A DNA stretch of 64,000 bases from Ruminococcus sp. (lineage in GTDB: Bacteria > Bacillota > Clostridia > Oscillospirales > Ruminococcaceae): the NCBI GenBank assembly GCA_017525915.1, contig JAFXSC010000022.1, positions 248,001-312,000 of the forward strand, written 5' to 3'. This document shows, one piece after another, positions 40,721 through 50,948 of this stretch (position 1 is its first letter; every line of letters starts with the position of its first letter). The notes under the pieces are model-generated. The model was not told the DNA's origin. It searched no databases and worked only from the letters and a program-made list of their open reading frames with translations. A program made the position numbers and the translations under genes.

Positions 40721-43159
40721 TTATCTCCAGAATATTATCATATCTTCAAGCTTTTCCTGTAATCCGGGATTGTGAAGATGAAGGTTTCCGAGTCTGTGTG
40801 AAAGTGCAAGCATCCAGTTGAGAACGAACGTTGCACATATACATATGATGCTCATGCTGTAAAGGTATCTGCGCTTTTCAGATCTGACATTGATTCTGAG
40901 TATCGCAGGTACGGCAATGAGTACCATGAGCGGCATGATGTCGATGATGTAGCGCTGGATAAGTCCGCCGAGACAGAAGTCCTCCCAGGCTATGAACAGA
41001 GCCATACATATCGCAAGTATATAATAGGCATTGCGCTGGAGAACGGTAGTTTCCCGGCAGCAGCAGGTGTTCTTCTTCCGGAAGCACATAGGCAGGAGCA
41101 GGAAGCCCAGTGCAATGATCGGAAGTGTGAATACCGGTATCGCAAAGTCGATATAGACGTACTGGCCGTAGTTGTTCAGACCAGTCGCCTGCTGTTCAAA
41201 GAACGGGAATACTGCACGGGGTCTGAGCGACATGAAGAAGTAGTGGTAGATCGCAGCAGGAAGTCCTGCAAGATTTACTTTGTTTGCATGGATATCGCTG
41301 ACTGTGAGCTGGTATGAAGCACCGAAATCGAACGGTGAGCCGAAACGGGCATTGTTGTACCACATTATAGCAACTGCGCCGATCATGACGGGTGTCAGGA
41401 AGCAGGCTGCCTCGCTGAGACGGAACATGAGCTTGTCCTTCTTGCGGAGAAGCAGTGCAAGGAAGAACGGAACGAGTATAATACAACAGAGAGCCATTCC
41501 GGGACGCGCTCCGACTGCAAATGCAAGTGAGATGCCACTGCACGCAAGCAGGATAAGGCGCTTTGTCTTATTCTTTGTCATGTATGCTGTAAGTCCGAGC
41601 CACAGACACAGTGACAGGAACATCATTCCGCTTGCGAGCGGTACGCAGTACATATCCGCATAGTTGAGGATATAGTAGAAGCCTGCACAGCCGACTGCTG
41701 CCGGCATTGAAAGCAGCAGAAGCAGCAGATTGCACCTCGGACTGAGGAGCTTTACAGCCGCGATGATGGTCTGACAGAAGAAAAACATCGCAAGTATGCT
41801 GAAAATGAACACTGCTTTAGGTATCGGCATGATCTTGTGCTTGATGTGCTGGTAGGGATAAAAAAGCGTTATTGTAGGCGTAACGCCGAAATAGCAGTAG
41901 TATTTGCCGTCCTTGTAGGCATAGTCCCAGAGATAGCTTACTCCTGAACTTGTTCTCTGGTCCGGAGAGTAGATATTCTCAACCTGTTCCATGTTCGGAT
42001 CCGGAGTATACGGGAGAGCGAGCTGCCCCTCCTCAAAAGCCTGAGCCTGCATAGCGTACGGGTTGCCGAGCGGCGGGAAGATCTCAGAATACTCCTCAGA
42101 CTTCATGTCCGGCTTGTAGAAGAATACAGCAGTGAGGGCACACATTACAGCCATTGCATTTGCTGCAATGAGATGAGCGCGGTTCCTTGTGCTGAAGGTC
42201 ACCTTATGGAGTCCGGATATTCTTATCGCAGAAATTGCCGAAAGTACAGCAAGAAGCACGAAAAATCTCGTGATAGAGAAGGAATAAGGTATTGCACTTA
42301 CCACTCTGACTTCTTCAATGGTTACCGGCTCAGACAGCCAGTAAAGATGCAGTCTTATCGAGCGGAGCTTGCCGTAGGGATTGAGCGAGAAGTCGCATTC
42401 TCCGTCGAATGAAGTGACATACTTCGACTGTGTGATCATGTAGTTCTGAGTGAAGTTGTCGTCCTGCATATAGAGCTCACAGCCAAACGGGCGGCTTTCA
42501 TGGTAGAGCTCGTAGTTTTCCTCCTGACGCATCTTGACGATAACTGCCTTTGCTCCGTCCGGAAGGTTATCTACATATATATTTCCGTCGCCAGTGAATG
42601 TGATGTCGTTATCAGTCTCGGTGTACACGCCGTCCGAGCGGAATGATTCTTTTTTGAAGACCGTATCAACAGTCTCGCGCGTGATGCTCTTTGCGTTGAA
42701 GACAATGACCTCAAGCACCATGAGCACTGCTGCAAAAACAGAGGCGCGTTTGAGGAATCTGTATATGCGCGACTTTCTGCCTTTCTTCACGCTGTAAGCA
42801 GTACAGTAGGCTGCAAACGGAATGGCTGAGGAAACGAACACAGCTGAAAGCGGAATAGTTCCGCCGCCGAACATGAACGCCTTAATTACCGAACCAAGCA
42901 GAAGGAGTATACTTGCTTCGACCGCAAATATTACACAGAGCTCCTTATATGCAGCAGAGCGCGTTTTGTTATCGGCAGCCTCGATCTCTGCTGACTTGTT
43001 GGCTCTGACCAGGTTCTTTTTCTTCGTACCGGTCTTCGGCTGAGTTTTTTTCTTCGTTTTACCTTCGGACTTCCGCGGTGCGCGGACGCTTCCTACATAG
43101 ATGATCGAAGCGGCAAGGAATACTGCCGGGAATAACAGTAACAGAACAAATGAAAGCAT
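40721..43159 (-). CDS. Large GT-C-like membrane protein (putative glycosyltransferase)
   Basis: The ~812-residue polytopic protein has an N-terminal helix, a Lys-rich cytoplasmic loop ([18 protein letters not shown]), further helices, a beta-rich external domain (~160-290), then about ten helices. The extracytoplasmic segment with [20 protein letters not shown] and [19 protein letters not shown] is common to Firmicutes GT39-type membrane proteins that use polyprenyl-phosphate sugars. The start at 43159 has CGGAGG close upstream. It heads the operon with the FAD oxidoreductase and GtrA. Confidence 0.75.
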   Translation of the reverse strand: MLSFVLLLLFPAVFLAASIIYVGSVRAPRKSEGKTKKKTQPKTGTKKKNLVRANKSAEIEAADNKTRSAAYKELCVIFAVEASILLLLGSVIKAFMFGGGTIPLSAVFVSSAIPFAAYCTAYSVKKGRKSRIYRFLKRASVFAAVLMVLEVIVFNAKSITRETVDTVFKKESFRSDGVYTETDNDITFTGDGNIYVDNLPDGAKAVIVKMRQEENYELYHESRPFGCELYMQDDNFTQNYMITQSKYVTSFDGECDFSLNPYGKLRSIRLHLYWLSEPVTIEEVRVVSAIPYSFSITRFFVLLAVLSAISAIRISGLHKVTFSTRNRAHLIAANAMAVMCALTAVFFYKPDMKSEEYSEIFPPLGNPYAMQAQAFEEGQLALPYTPDPNMEQVENIYSPDQRTSSGVSYLWDYAYKDGKYYCYFGVTPTITLFYPYQHIKHKIMPIPKAVFIFSILAMFFFCQTIIAAVKLLSPRCNLLLLLLSMPAAVGCAGFYYILNYADMYCVPLASGMMFLSLCLWLGLTAYMTKNKTKRLILLACSGISLAFAVGARPGMALCCIILVPFFLALLLRKKDKLMFRLSEAACFLTPVMIGAVAIMWYNNARFGSPFDFGASYQLTVSDIHANKVNLAGLPAAIYHYFFMSLRPRAVFPFFEQQATGLNNYGQYVYIDFAIPVFTLPIIALGFLLLPMCFRKKNTCCCRETTVLQRNAYYILAICMALFIAWEDFCLGGLIQRYIIDIMPLMVLIAVPAILRINVRSEKRRYLYSMSIICICATFVLNWMLALSHRLGNLHLHNPGLQEKLEDMIIFWR

Positions 43160-43275
43160 ATGACCTCCGAAATATATATAACGATCTCCGCGTGACAGCA
43201 TCAGCGGAAATAACCTGCATATTATTAGTCGCTGCTTTCGGTAAAAACTCTCACACTGATCATGAAATTTTTATT

Positions 43276-43351
43276 TGGTTGGGGCAGCGGGATTTGAACC
43301 CACGGGATGACAGAGTCAAAGTCTGTTGCCTTACCGCTTGGCTATGCCCCA
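43276..43351 (-). tRNA. tRNA-Gln (anticodon TTG)
   Basis: On the minus strand the acceptor TGGGGCA/TGCCCCA, anticodon stem ACAGA/TCTGT with loop CTTTGAC (anticodon TTG), T-arm GGTTCAAATCC, and an encoded CCA are all present. Confidence 0.95.
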
Positions 43352-43420
43352 ATCAATCATAACATAAATAATATTATAACAAACTGGGGCATAAAAATCA
43401 AGAGCTGGAGATTTATTTTT

Positions 43421-44851
43421 TTATTTAACCAGTGTCCCGGAAGCCGATGTTTTCTCAGTTTCCTGCTGTTCAAGTCTGTTCATAGCCCTGAACTCTGCGG
43501 CTGCCATTGCTATCGCTACTCCGGCTGAAAGGCAGTCTGCAATAGGGCCTGTATAGAGTATTCCGTTTATCTTGAAGAAAAGCGGAAGCACCAGAAGTAT
43601 CGGTATGAAGAAAATTATCTGTCTTGTGAGCGAAAGGAACACGCCCTTGAACGACTTTCCGATAGATGTGAAGAATGTCGAGCATATCGGCTGGAGGCAG
43701 TTTATCCATGTGAAGAACAGGAAGGTTCGGAAGAACTTCGCACCGAACTCATAGTATCCGTCGCTTGCTGAGGAATTCGCAAAGACCGCGAGTATTTGGC
43801 GCGGGAACAGCTGGAAAAGTATGAAGGCGGCAATGGATATGGCTGCGCCTGTCTTTACAGCAAGTCTGAATGCCTGCTTTACACGGCTGTAATTCCTTGC
43901 GCCGTAGTTGAAGCTCTCGATAGGCTGTGTACCCTGAGCAAGTCCGATAACGATAGCAAATACTATCATATTGACCTTCATTACTATACCGGCACAGGCT
44001 ATCGGGTCTTCCGCTCCGTATTCCGAGAGCTTGCCGTAATGCTTGAGCGAATTGTTGAGGACTATCTGCACTATCGCTATTGCCACCTGATTGAAAAAGG
44101 AAGCCATGCCTATCATAGCTACCCTTTTCGTATGGACGAATGCCGGCACGAAATGCTTCTTCTCAAGCTTTGTCGTCCGGAATTTTCTTACATAGAGTAT
44201 AATTATCATCGCAGATACTATCTGACCGATAACAGTCGCCCACGCAGCACCTTTCATTCCCCACTCAAGTCCGAGCACGAACACAGCGTCAAGCACGGTA
44301 TTTATGACGGCGCCGGTAACATTGCATATCATCGTCATTTTCGGACTGCCGTCCGCTCTGATGAGGTGTCCGCCGCCCGTCGAAAGTATAAGGAACGGGA
44401 AACCTATCGCAGTAACACTTACATAGTCCTCCGCGTAGGGCATTACATCGTCCGTTGCCGCAAATATCTTCAACAGCGGTTTCAGGAAAACAAGAGTGAC
44501 CGCCATGAGTACAACACCGCAGGTGGTTAGCATGGTAAGGGCGTTCCCGACATAGTAGCCGGCACGCTTCTTATCCCCCATTCCCATCGCGAGATTGTAG
44601 CACGAAGCGCCGCCGATACCGAAAAGCAGGGCAAGTGCCATGCAGGCAGTAGTAAACGGAAAAGCGACCGACGTTGCTGTGTTGCCGAGCGTTCCGACCT
44701 TCTGACCGATAAAGAGCTGGTCCACTATATTATAAAGAGCTCCGACGAGCATACCGATTATACTCGGGACAGCGAACCGTCTCATGAGACTGCCGACCGG
44801 CTCGGTTCCGAGCTGGTCTGTCTTAGCATTACTTTTTTCCAATCCAATCAT
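43421..44851 (-). CDS. MATE family efflux transporter
   Basis: The 476-residue protein has twelve helices in two halves. The N-terminal half has LMRRFAVPSIIGMLVGALYN and IVDQLFIGQKVG, and the second half begins near MIGMASFFNQVAIAIVQIVL with GLAQGTQPIESFNYGAR. These match the NorM/DinF-like multidrug and toxin extrusion family, driven by sodium or protons. The ribosome site AAAGG abuts the ATG; a TTG nine bases inside has better spacing and may be the true start. Confidence 0.92.
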   Translation of the reverse strand: MIGLEKSNAKTDQLGTEPVGSLMRRFAVPSIIGMLVGALYNIVDQLFIGQKVGTLGNTATSVAFPFTTACMALALLFGIGGASCYNLAMGMGDKKRAGYYVGNALTMLTTCGVVLMAVTLVFLKPLLKIFAATDDVMPYAEDYVSVTAIGFPFLILSTGGGHLIRADGSPKMTMICNVTGAVINTVLDAVFVLGLEWGMKGAAWATVIGQIVSAMIIILYVRKFRTTKLEKKHFVPAFVHTKRVAMIGMASFFNQVAIAIVQIVLNNSLKHYGKLSEYGAEDPIACAGIVMKVNMIVFAIVIGLAQGTQPIESFNYGARNYSRVKQAFRLAVKTGAAISIAAFILFQLFPRQILAVFANSSASDGYYEFGAKFFRTFLFFTWINCLQPICSTFFTSIGKSFKGVFLSLTRQIIFFIPILLVLPLFFKINGILYTGPIADCLSAGVAIAMAAAEFRAMNRLEQQETEKTSASGTLVK

Positions 44852-44995
44852 CCTTTACGAACATTTTCAATTAAATTCACAACTATTCTATTATATACCC
44901 CAAACTGAAAAATTTCAATATCCCGAATTTATAAACAATTTATGATTTTAGTATATTTCTTAATTGAAAATGACGAAAAAACATCGTTTCGCCTC

Positions 44996-45024
44996 TTGAC
45001 AAATCGTCAAAAACGTGTTATAGT
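44996..45024 (+). promoter_or_regulatory. Promoter of the ACT regulator-hom operon
   Basis: TTGACA, 17-bp spacer, TATAGT. The -35 box lies in a palindrome TTGACAAATCGTCAA (44996-45010), a possible operator. A small hairpin TTCGCC/GGCGGA lies in the leader near 45045-45060. Confidence 0.7.
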
Positions 45025-45078
45025 AAGTAAGCAGTGTACAACTGTTCGCCTGCGGCGGACAAAGCAAGGTGGTTCAGT

Positions 45079-45519
45079 ATGGATAAGAATTCGCAGCTCA
45101 TCGTTGCTGACGCTAAAATATTGCCGGAGGTCTTCACCAAGGTCCTTGAAGTAAAGAAGCTCATTGCCCAGAAGGGCGAGAAAAGCTCCGCCTCCGCCTG
45201 CAAGCGCGTCGGCATATCAAGAAGCGCTTATTACAAGTATAAAGACAGCGTTTTTTCCTATGAGGAGCTGTTCACCCGCAGGATCGTAAACCTGTATCTG
45301 CTTCTCAGTGACAGTCCGGGCGTTCTTTCAAGCGCTCTCGCCTATCTTCACAGCCTCAATGCCAATATTCTCACAGTCAACCAGAGCATCCCGGTTGACG
45401 GTGCCGCTGCTGTGAATATATCGCTGAGACTCACAAGCGATTCCGAGGAGCTTGCTCCTCTGAGTTCTATTACTGAACTCGACGGCGTGTTAGAGGTCAA
45501 GATCCTCTCCGCCGAATAG
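45079..45519 (+). CDS. ACT-domain regulator (PheB/UPF0735-like)
   Basis: The 146-residue protein has an N-terminal helix-turn-helix-like segment (SACKRVGISRSAYYKYKDSV) and a C-terminal ACT domain (SDSPGVLSSALAYLHSLNAN, then INISLRL-type strands). Such proteins commonly precede homoserine dehydrogenase genes in Clostridia and may sense an amino acid. The start at 45079 has AAGGTGG upstream. It is 18 nt before hom and shares its promoter. Confidence 0.85.
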   Translation: MDKNSQLIVADAKILPEVFTKVLEVKKLIAQKGEKSSASACKRVGISRSAYYKYKDSVFSYEELFTRRIVNLYLLLSDSPGVLSSALAYLHSLNANILTVNQSIPVDGAAAVNISLRLTSDSEELAPLSSITELDGVLEVKILSAE

Positions 45520-45537
45520 ATTTCCGGAGGTTTCTTT

Positions 45538-46728
45538 ATGTCAGTAAAATTTGCAGTTTTAGGTCACGGTGTCGTAGGCTCAGGCGTTGTCGAGCTTTTC
45601 TACAAGAACAGGAAAAGCATCGAAAAGCGTGCCGGAACAGAAATGGATATCAAGTATATCCTCGATCTCAGGGATTTCCCGGATTCTCCGTATCAGGACA
45701 AGTTCACTAAGGATTTCAATGATATAGTCAATGACGATGAGGTAACTTCCGTTGCAGAGTGCATGGGCGGCGTTGAGCCTGCTTTCACTTTCGTAAAAGC
45801 CTGCCTTGAAAAGGGAAAGAGCGTTTCTACCTCAAACAAGGAGCTTGTTGCCGAGAAAGGCGACATCCTTCTCAGAACGGCCAAGGAGCACAACTGCAAC
45901 TTCTTCTTTGAGGCAAGCGTAGGCGGCGCTATCCCGATTATCCGTCCCCTTCACAAATGCCTTGCAGCCAATGACATCTCAAAGGTCGCAGGCATCCTCA
46001 ACGGTACGACGAATTTCATTCTCACTAAAATGTACAATGACGGTATGTCCTTCCCGGAGGCTCTCGCACTTGCACAGGATCTCGGCTACGCTGAAAAGGA
46101 TCCTACCGCAGATATCGAAGGTCACGATGCCTGCCGCAAGATATGTATCATCTCTTCCCTCGTTTTCGGAAGGCACGTCTATCCCAAGGACGTCTATACC
46201 AAGGGCATTTCCCACATCGAGCTCTGTGACGTTGCAGCAGCTGACGTTCTCGGTCACGCCATCAAACTCATTGCTTCGGTAAGAAAGACTGATGGCGGCA
46301 AGATCCTTCCCGCTGTTATGCCGATGCTCGTTCCGTATGAGAGTATCATGTCCGGTGTCAGCGATGTCTTCAATGCTGTGCTCGTATTCGGCGACGGCAT
46401 AGATCAGGCTATGTTCTACGGCAGAGGCGCCGGCAAGCTTCCGACTGCAAGTGCTGTTATGGGCGACGTTATCGAAGCTGTCAAGCACAAGGTTACGGTA
46501 TTCTCTCAGTCATGGGAATCTGCCGATGACAACAGCTTCGTGGACAGCATTGACAATCTCACTGCACGCTGGTATTTCCGTCTTCCGCTCGGCTCTGAAG
46601 CTCCGGAGGGTTCCTACGAGCATGAGAACGGCATCTCCTTCATCACTGAGGACGAGCTGTCGTTCAGGGCTGCTTCCGAGAAGGCTGAAAAGCTCGGTGC
46701 AAAGGCATTCATGCCTGTATTTGAATAA
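45538..46728 (+). CDS. hom: Homoserine dehydrogenase (without C-terminal ACT domain)
   Basis: The 396-residue enzyme reduces aspartate semialdehyde to homoserine in threonine/methionine synthesis. It shows the NAD(P) loop VLGHGVVGSGVVELF, SNKELVAEKGD, the catalytic-domain FFFEASVGGAIPII and ILNGTTNFILTKM, and the conserved GYAEKDPTADIEGHDACRK. It ends at ~396 residues, shorter than ACT-bearing forms of ~430; the separate ACT protein upstream may supply regulation. GGAGG lies before the ATG. Confidence 0.95.
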   Translation: MSVKFAVLGHGVVGSGVVELFYKNRKSIEKRAGTEMDIKYILDLRDFPDSPYQDKFTKDFNDIVNDDEVTSVAECMGGVEPAFTFVKACLEKGKSVSTSNKELVAEKGDILLRTAKEHNCNFFFEASVGGAIPIIRPLHKCLAANDISKVAGILNGTTNFILTKMYNDGMSFPEALALAQDLGYAEKDPTADIEGHDACRKICIISSLVFGRHVYPKDVYTKGISHIELCDVAAADVLGHAIKLIASVRKTDGGKILPAVMPMLVPYESIMSGVSDVFNAVLVFGDGIDQAMFYGRGAGKLPTASAVMGDVIEAVKHKVTVFSQSWESADDNSFVDSIDNLTARWYFRLPLGSEAPEGSYEHENGISFITEDELSFRAASEKAEKLGAKAFMPVFE

Positions 46729-46742
46729 CAGTAAAAATTAAG

Positions 46743-46769
46743 CCGGAGGCATGAGCCTCCGGTTTTTTT
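46743..46769 (+). terminator. Terminator of hom
   Basis: CCGGAGGC / GCCTCCGG stem with seven T residues. Confidence 0.9.
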
Positions 46770-46798
46770 CATTTATTCTGGCAGCTGAACTATGACGC

Positions 46799-47032
46799 TC
46801 ATTCAAACGAATCGAGGTCGATATCCTTGAGAAGCTCCTTGAGCTCTGCAAGCTCATCAGCAGTAAGAGTTACGCCCTTTCCCATTCTTGAATGATCCGG
46901 AGACCACTCGCGTATATCGTATTTCGGATCATGATCGTTCCAGCTCACAAGATTGAGCTCCTTTGTCCAGCCTTTCGCATTCTCCGAAAGAACGCCCAGC
47001 TTTTCTGTTATCTCGTATTTTAATTCTGCCAT
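46799..47032 (-). CDS. YdbC-family PC4-like single-strand DNA-binding protein
   Basis: The ~77-residue protein resembles Lactococcus YdbC/PC4: LKYEITEKLGVLSENAKGW, TKELNLVSWNDHDPKYDIRE and GKGVTLTADELAELKELL. The fold binds single-stranded nucleic acid as a dimer. The ATG at 47032 has AAAGGAG upstream; in-frame codons further 5' are not supported. Confidence 0.88.
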   Translation of the reverse strand: MAELKYEITEKLGVLSENAKGWTKELNLVSWNDHDPKYDIREWSPDHSRMGKGVTLTADELAELKELLKDIDLDSFE

Positions 47033-47185
47033 TTCCGGCACTCCTTTCTTTTCCGTCCAGCCGGGACGGTATCTCATCCTGCTTTGCAGGTATATACTAT
47101 TCTATCACAAATAATTCCGTTTGTCCATACCCCGGACAAAAAAACGGCAAGGTCAAATTGTACAATAATTCTCAGCAAAAACAAT

Positions 47186-47211
47186 GAGCCTGCCGTAAAA
47201 CTGACAGGCTC
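47186..47211 (-). terminator. Terminator of the RNase P RNA
   Basis: GAGCCTG / CAGGCTC stem followed on the minus strand by ATTGTTTTT. Confidence 0.8.
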
Positions 47212-47212
47212 A

Positions 47213-47560
47213 GATATGACCAGACCGATAAGCCGGGTTCTGTCGTGTGCGGTAATTTATCTACTCCTGCCGTCGCCGACAGGCTCAAGCCGCCATTACT
47301 GCACGTCCGCCGAGCAGACGTTGAGACGCACAGTACCAATAGACGTTGCATCGGATAGGGTTTACATAGCAGCACAGTCTCCTGTACTCTGGTGGGCTCT
47401 TACCCCGCCTTTCCACCATCACCGTCCCGGAGGACGGCAGTATATCTCTGTTGCACTTGCCCTAAGGTCGCCCTCGGCTGCCGTTAGCAGCTATCCTGCT
47501 CTGTGATGCCCGGACTTTCCTCGTAAACTTAACGTTTCCGCTACCGCATGGTCTGCTCAA
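47213..47560 (-). ncRNA. rnpB: RNase P RNA
   Basis: The minus strand contains the conserved core blocks GAGGAAAGTCCGGGC (47508-47522) and AGAACCCGGCTTA (47229-47241) about 280 nt apart. CAGACC near the 5' end pairs with GGTCTG near the 3' end to form P1. Internal stems such as CTGCCGTCCTCCGGGACGG fit an ancestral type-A RNase P RNA. Ends are approximate. This is the catalytic RNA for tRNA 5' maturation. Confidence 0.93.
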
Positions 47561-47600
47561 TGAGTATTGTATCATATTTTCGGACAGTTGTCAATAACCT

Positions 47601-49067
47601 TTATAGACGTTCGCCTATATCCGTTCCAAGGACGGCAAGTATCTTCTCAGCGGAATCTGACGGCAGCGCCCTGACCTTATGACAGCGCTTGAGCTCACCC
47701 TCGAACCAGAAACAAAGGCTGCATCTTCCACCGATCCTCTGGAATACCGACTGCTCTATCTCAACCTTGACTATCTTCCTCCGGTCGGCAACTATGGTAT
47801 GGAAAAGGGTAAACCGGCTGTACGAAAGTCTTATGCGATCATCATAGACTGATACTCCGCTCGAAAAGAATGCTGCTGTCTTTATCAGTATCATCCAAAC
47901 TGCCGGTATCTCAGCCATTATCGCTACGAAAACCGTGAGGCGCTGTACCTCCGGTATGAAATGCGATGCTGTCATATATGCCGGAACAAAGGATACCGCG
48001 ACAATAACAGGCAGCCAGACGTACTGCCAGAAGCCCTTCAAGCACGGGACGTACTGCGGCTTTTCGACCTTCCGAATGCCTATCCTCTCGAAATTTCTTC
48101 CCATTCTTCTGATGCGCTTGACGGTCATGAGCAGCGGCAGTCTCTTACGGCTGTTTCCGTAACCTGCACAGCTTATTGTGACTGAAGTCGCCCTGATGAG
48201 CTTCATGACAAGATTCTGGCGCATATCTATGTAGTTGACATGGTTCCTGTTTATGGAATATTCCTTTTTTGTAAGCGCACCATAGGATATCCGTGCGAAA
48301 TGACCGTCGTAGTAAAGTCTGAATCTGGAATATTTCAGCAGATTTATCACGAACGATACTATCCATGCGGCTACAAAAAACGCACCGATACCTATTGCGG
48401 CATCCGGTATCCTGACGAGAAATCGCTTGGTGACCGTTGCTGTACGGGCTGTCATCTCGTTGACGTATGAGCCTATTATATCCCCTGCAATGTCTCCACC
48501 CTTGAAGAAGAAGGTCGCAAGGTAAACGCTGCCGGTGAATCCGCTCGAAAAGAAAATCGAAAACAGTACGACCGACATCAGCGATGGCTCCGGAAATCTG
48601 TGCGCCGTTCCGGTTTCCTTTATCCCCGGAAGAAGCTCATGAAGTTCACCGGCGACCCTTGTATTGACCATTATCTTCAGGTCAGAAGCCCGGAATATCC
48701 CGGCACTCGTGTCGCACCTTATGCTTACCGCGTGAAACGGTCTGAGGTAGAACGGATATTCAAAAGATGTACTGCTCAGATTGGAATACGGCAGAGTCTT
48801 CCTCAGCCGGAATAGTACGCCGTTAGTATGGGTTATGCCGTAAGGCGATATCTCGACCACTGATGAGAGCCATCTGATAAGTCCGAACAGAACGATCAGC
48901 ATGAGTATCATAATATCGAACCATGCACCGCGCAGCCATTCATACATACGGTCGGCATCGAGCCTGATAGCGTTGATTCCTCGGAGTACAGGGAATATCA
49001 GCAGCCAGATGTTCTTCGCGGAATATTTCAGTATCCTGAGAGGGTGCTCATGATATACCGTCTTCAT
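47601..49067 (-). CDS. Bacterial PH-domain (YdbT-like) membrane protein
   Basis: The 488-residue protein alternates membrane helices with beta-rich bacterial PH (bPH2) repeats: VEISPYGITHTNGVLFRLRK near residue 95, LYYDGHFARISYGALTKKEY (~265) and VYDDRIRLSYSRFTLFH (~420). It overlaps the start of the following small PH protein's stop by 4 nt, giving the YdbS/YdbT pair known from Bacillus, where it is implicated in bacteriocin resistance. No catalytic motif is visible. Confidence 0.85.
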   Translation of the reverse strand: MKTVYHEHPLRILKYSAKNIWLLIFPVLRGINAIRLDADRMYEWLRGAWFDIMILMLIVLFGLIRWLSSVVEISPYGITHTNGVLFRLRKTLPYSNLSSTSFEYPFYLRPFHAVSIRCDTSAGIFRASDLKIMVNTRVAGELHELLPGIKETGTAHRFPEPSLMSVVLFSIFFSSGFTGSVYLATFFFKGGDIAGDIIGSYVNEMTARTATVTKRFLVRIPDAAIGIGAFFVAAWIVSFVINLLKYSRFRLYYDGHFARISYGALTKKEYSINRNHVNYIDMRQNLVMKLIRATSVTISCAGYGNSRKRLPLLMTVKRIRRMGRNFERIGIRKVEKPQYVPCLKGFWQYVWLPVIVAVSFVPAYMTASHFIPEVQRLTVFVAIMAEIPAVWMILIKTAAFFSSGVSVYDDRIRLSYSRFTLFHTIVADRRKIVKVEIEQSVFQRIGGRCSLCFWFEGELKRCHKVRALPSDSAEKILAVLGTDIGERL

Positions 49068-49492
49068 TGAGTACCTCCGGCAAGAGCAGATATTTCAAGC
49101 ATATCATCATATTTAAGGAACATGAGGTTCATCTGTCCACCATATACGAAAAGGAGAACGAAGTTCAAACCGGTCAGCCTTGAAAAAGGTGAGCTGATAA
49201 CAGCGGTATACTGCACAGACGTTATCTTAACTGCCTGATGAAAACGCAGTATCACGCCGCTGTCAGAAATTATCTCTGTATCGGTCACAGTATATCGCAG
49301 CGACGAAAAATATAGTGGAAGGTATATGAGCACTGCTATAAGCGAAACGGAAGCTATGAAAATATCTATAACTAAGGAAACAGTCCTTGAAGGAACAAAA
49401 TAATTGACAGTGAGTATCAGCACGGCTGAAAGTACAAGAAGCAATACGCGCAGAGTAGTCAGCCCGTGTCTGTCGGGGCGGTAATGTCTCAT
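49064..49492 (-). CDS. Small bacterial PH-domain (YdbS-like) membrane protein
   Basis: The ~142-residue protein has two membrane helices (residues ~15-60) and one bPH2 domain (LRYTVTDTEIISDSGVILRF, VQYTAVISSPFSRLTGLNFV). The start at 49492 was chosen because GGAGG lies 6 nt upstream. It is first in a two-gene operon with the YdbT-like gene. A TATAAT lies upstream on the minus strand at 49568-49563. Confidence 0.83.
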   Translation of the reverse strand: MRHYRPDRHGLTTLRVLLLVLSAVLILTVNYFVPSRTVSLVIDIFIASVSLIAVLIYLPLYFSSLRYTVTDTEIISDSGVILRFHQAVKITSVQYTAVISSPFSRLTGLNFVLLFVYGGQMNLMFLKYDDMLEISALAGGTQ

Positions 49493-49649
49493 CTTCAACC
49501 TCCATGTCACAGTATTCAACGTGCAAAGTACGGCCTCTGCCGCCGATTGCCCGTATATTTTCATTATACCATAAATATCCTTTAATGTACAGTTGTTTTT
49601 GAGTATTTTTTTGCTGAAAAATACACGTCTTGCAGCGGAGGGATATGCT

Positions 49650-50900
49650 ATGATAGAAAAAATGAGCGGATTGGTATGGGGCGGCGGACTTGTATTCCTG
49701 CTGTTGTTTACAGGAACGGTCTACACCGTAAAGCTGAGGGCTGTGCAGTTCAGACTGCCGGGATTTCTGATATCAAGAGTGAAACACAAATCGGGAACTG
49801 CCGGAATTTCGCAGAGGAAGACGGTCTGCATGGCTCTCGGTGCTGCAATGGGTACAGGCAATATTGCCGGAGTTGCTGCCGCACTTGCAGCCGGCGGTCC
49901 GGGTGCTGTGTTCTGGATGTGGGTCTCGGCATTTCTCGGAATGTCCCTTGTCTATGCAGAAAATGCGCTCTCTGCCGTATACAGCGGAGATGACGTGCGC
50001 GGTCCCATGGCTTATATCTCGCAGGGACTCGGCAGCAAAGCACTTGCCGGAGCATTTGCACTTATGTGCGTATTTGCCGCACTCGGAATGGGCGGAATGG
50101 TACAGGTGAACGCAGTATCGGAGTGCGTCAGGCAGACAGCAGATGTTCCGCCCGTGCTTATAGCAGTTGCTGCATTTGCCGCAATGCTTCCGGTAACTCT
50201 CGGCGGAGCACAGAGGATAGGCTCAGCCGCACAGGCTCTTCTTCCGGCAGCTGCCCTGTTGTACGCCGGAGTCTGCATAGCCGCTGCTGCTCACTCTGCC
50301 GACAGGATACCCGGTGCATTCTCGGCGATATTCACATCAGCCTTCGGCATAAAGCAGGCTGCCGGCGGTGCAGCAGGATTCGGCATATCAAAGGCGGTTG
50401 CAGTTGGTCTGAGGCGCGGTATTTTCTCGAACGAAGCAGGTCTCGGCAGTTCTCCCCTTCTGCACTCCGCCGCCGTTGACACTTCACCTTATGAACAGAG
50501 TATGTGGAGCATGGCGGAGGTATTCACCGACACCGTACTCTGCTGTACGCTGACAGCGATTGCTTTGCTGACTGCCGCTCCCGACCTTTCACCGGCAACT
50601 GCTGCCGCAACAGTTCTCGGTGGAGCATCGGTTTACTTCACAGCATCGGTGATGACAGTATTTGCGTTCTGTACAGTAATAGGCTGGTACTACTGCGGAG
50701 CGGAGGCTTTCCGGTATCTGTCCGGCGGCAGATATATGTGCCTTTTCTGCGTTAGCTACTCGATCATCGCTTCACTCGGCGCAGTTGTGAGTTCCGGAAC
50801 GGTATGGGCGGTTTCGGACATTTTCAACGGTCTTATGGCTTTTCCGAATCTTCTCGCACTCCTTCTCCTGATAAATAAGGTCAGAAGGTATAAACCATGA
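49650..50900 (+). CDS. Alanine/glycine:sodium symporter (AGCS family)
   Basis: The ~416-residue protein has about ten helices and the AGCS signatures ALGAAMGTGNIAGVAAALA, GPGAVFWMWVSAFLGMSLVY and GLRRGIFSNEAGLGSSP, which bind Na+ and alanine. The internal ATG at 49650 has GGAGGG 7 nt upstream, so the longer frame from 49593 was not used. The next gene begins 48 bp later. Confidence 0.92.
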   Translation: MIEKMSGLVWGGGLVFLLLFTGTVYTVKLRAVQFRLPGFLISRVKHKSGTAGISQRKTVCMALGAAMGTGNIAGVAAALAAGGPGAVFWMWVSAFLGMSLVYAENALSAVYSGDDVRGPMAYISQGLGSKALAGAFALMCVFAALGMGGMVQVNAVSECVRQTADVPPVLIAVAAFAAMLPVTLGGAQRIGSAAQALLPAAALLYAGVCIAAAAHSADRIPGAFSAIFTSAFGIKQAAGGAAGFGISKAVAVGLRRGIFSNEAGLGSSPLLHSAAVDTSPYEQSMWSMAEVFTDTVLCCTLTAIALLTAAPDLSPATAAATVLGGASVYFTASVMTVFAFCTVIGWYYCGAEAFRYLSGGRYMCLFCVSYSIIASLGAVVSSGTVWAVSDIFNGLMAFPNLLALLLLINKVRRYKP

Positions 50901-50948
50901 TTATCCGTCAATCATTATCCATAGGACTAACCTTTACAAGGAGGAACT

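Noticed and set aside
47084-47506. Plus-strand frame of 140 codons
   Set aside because: Covers the RNase P RNA gene on the opposite strand.
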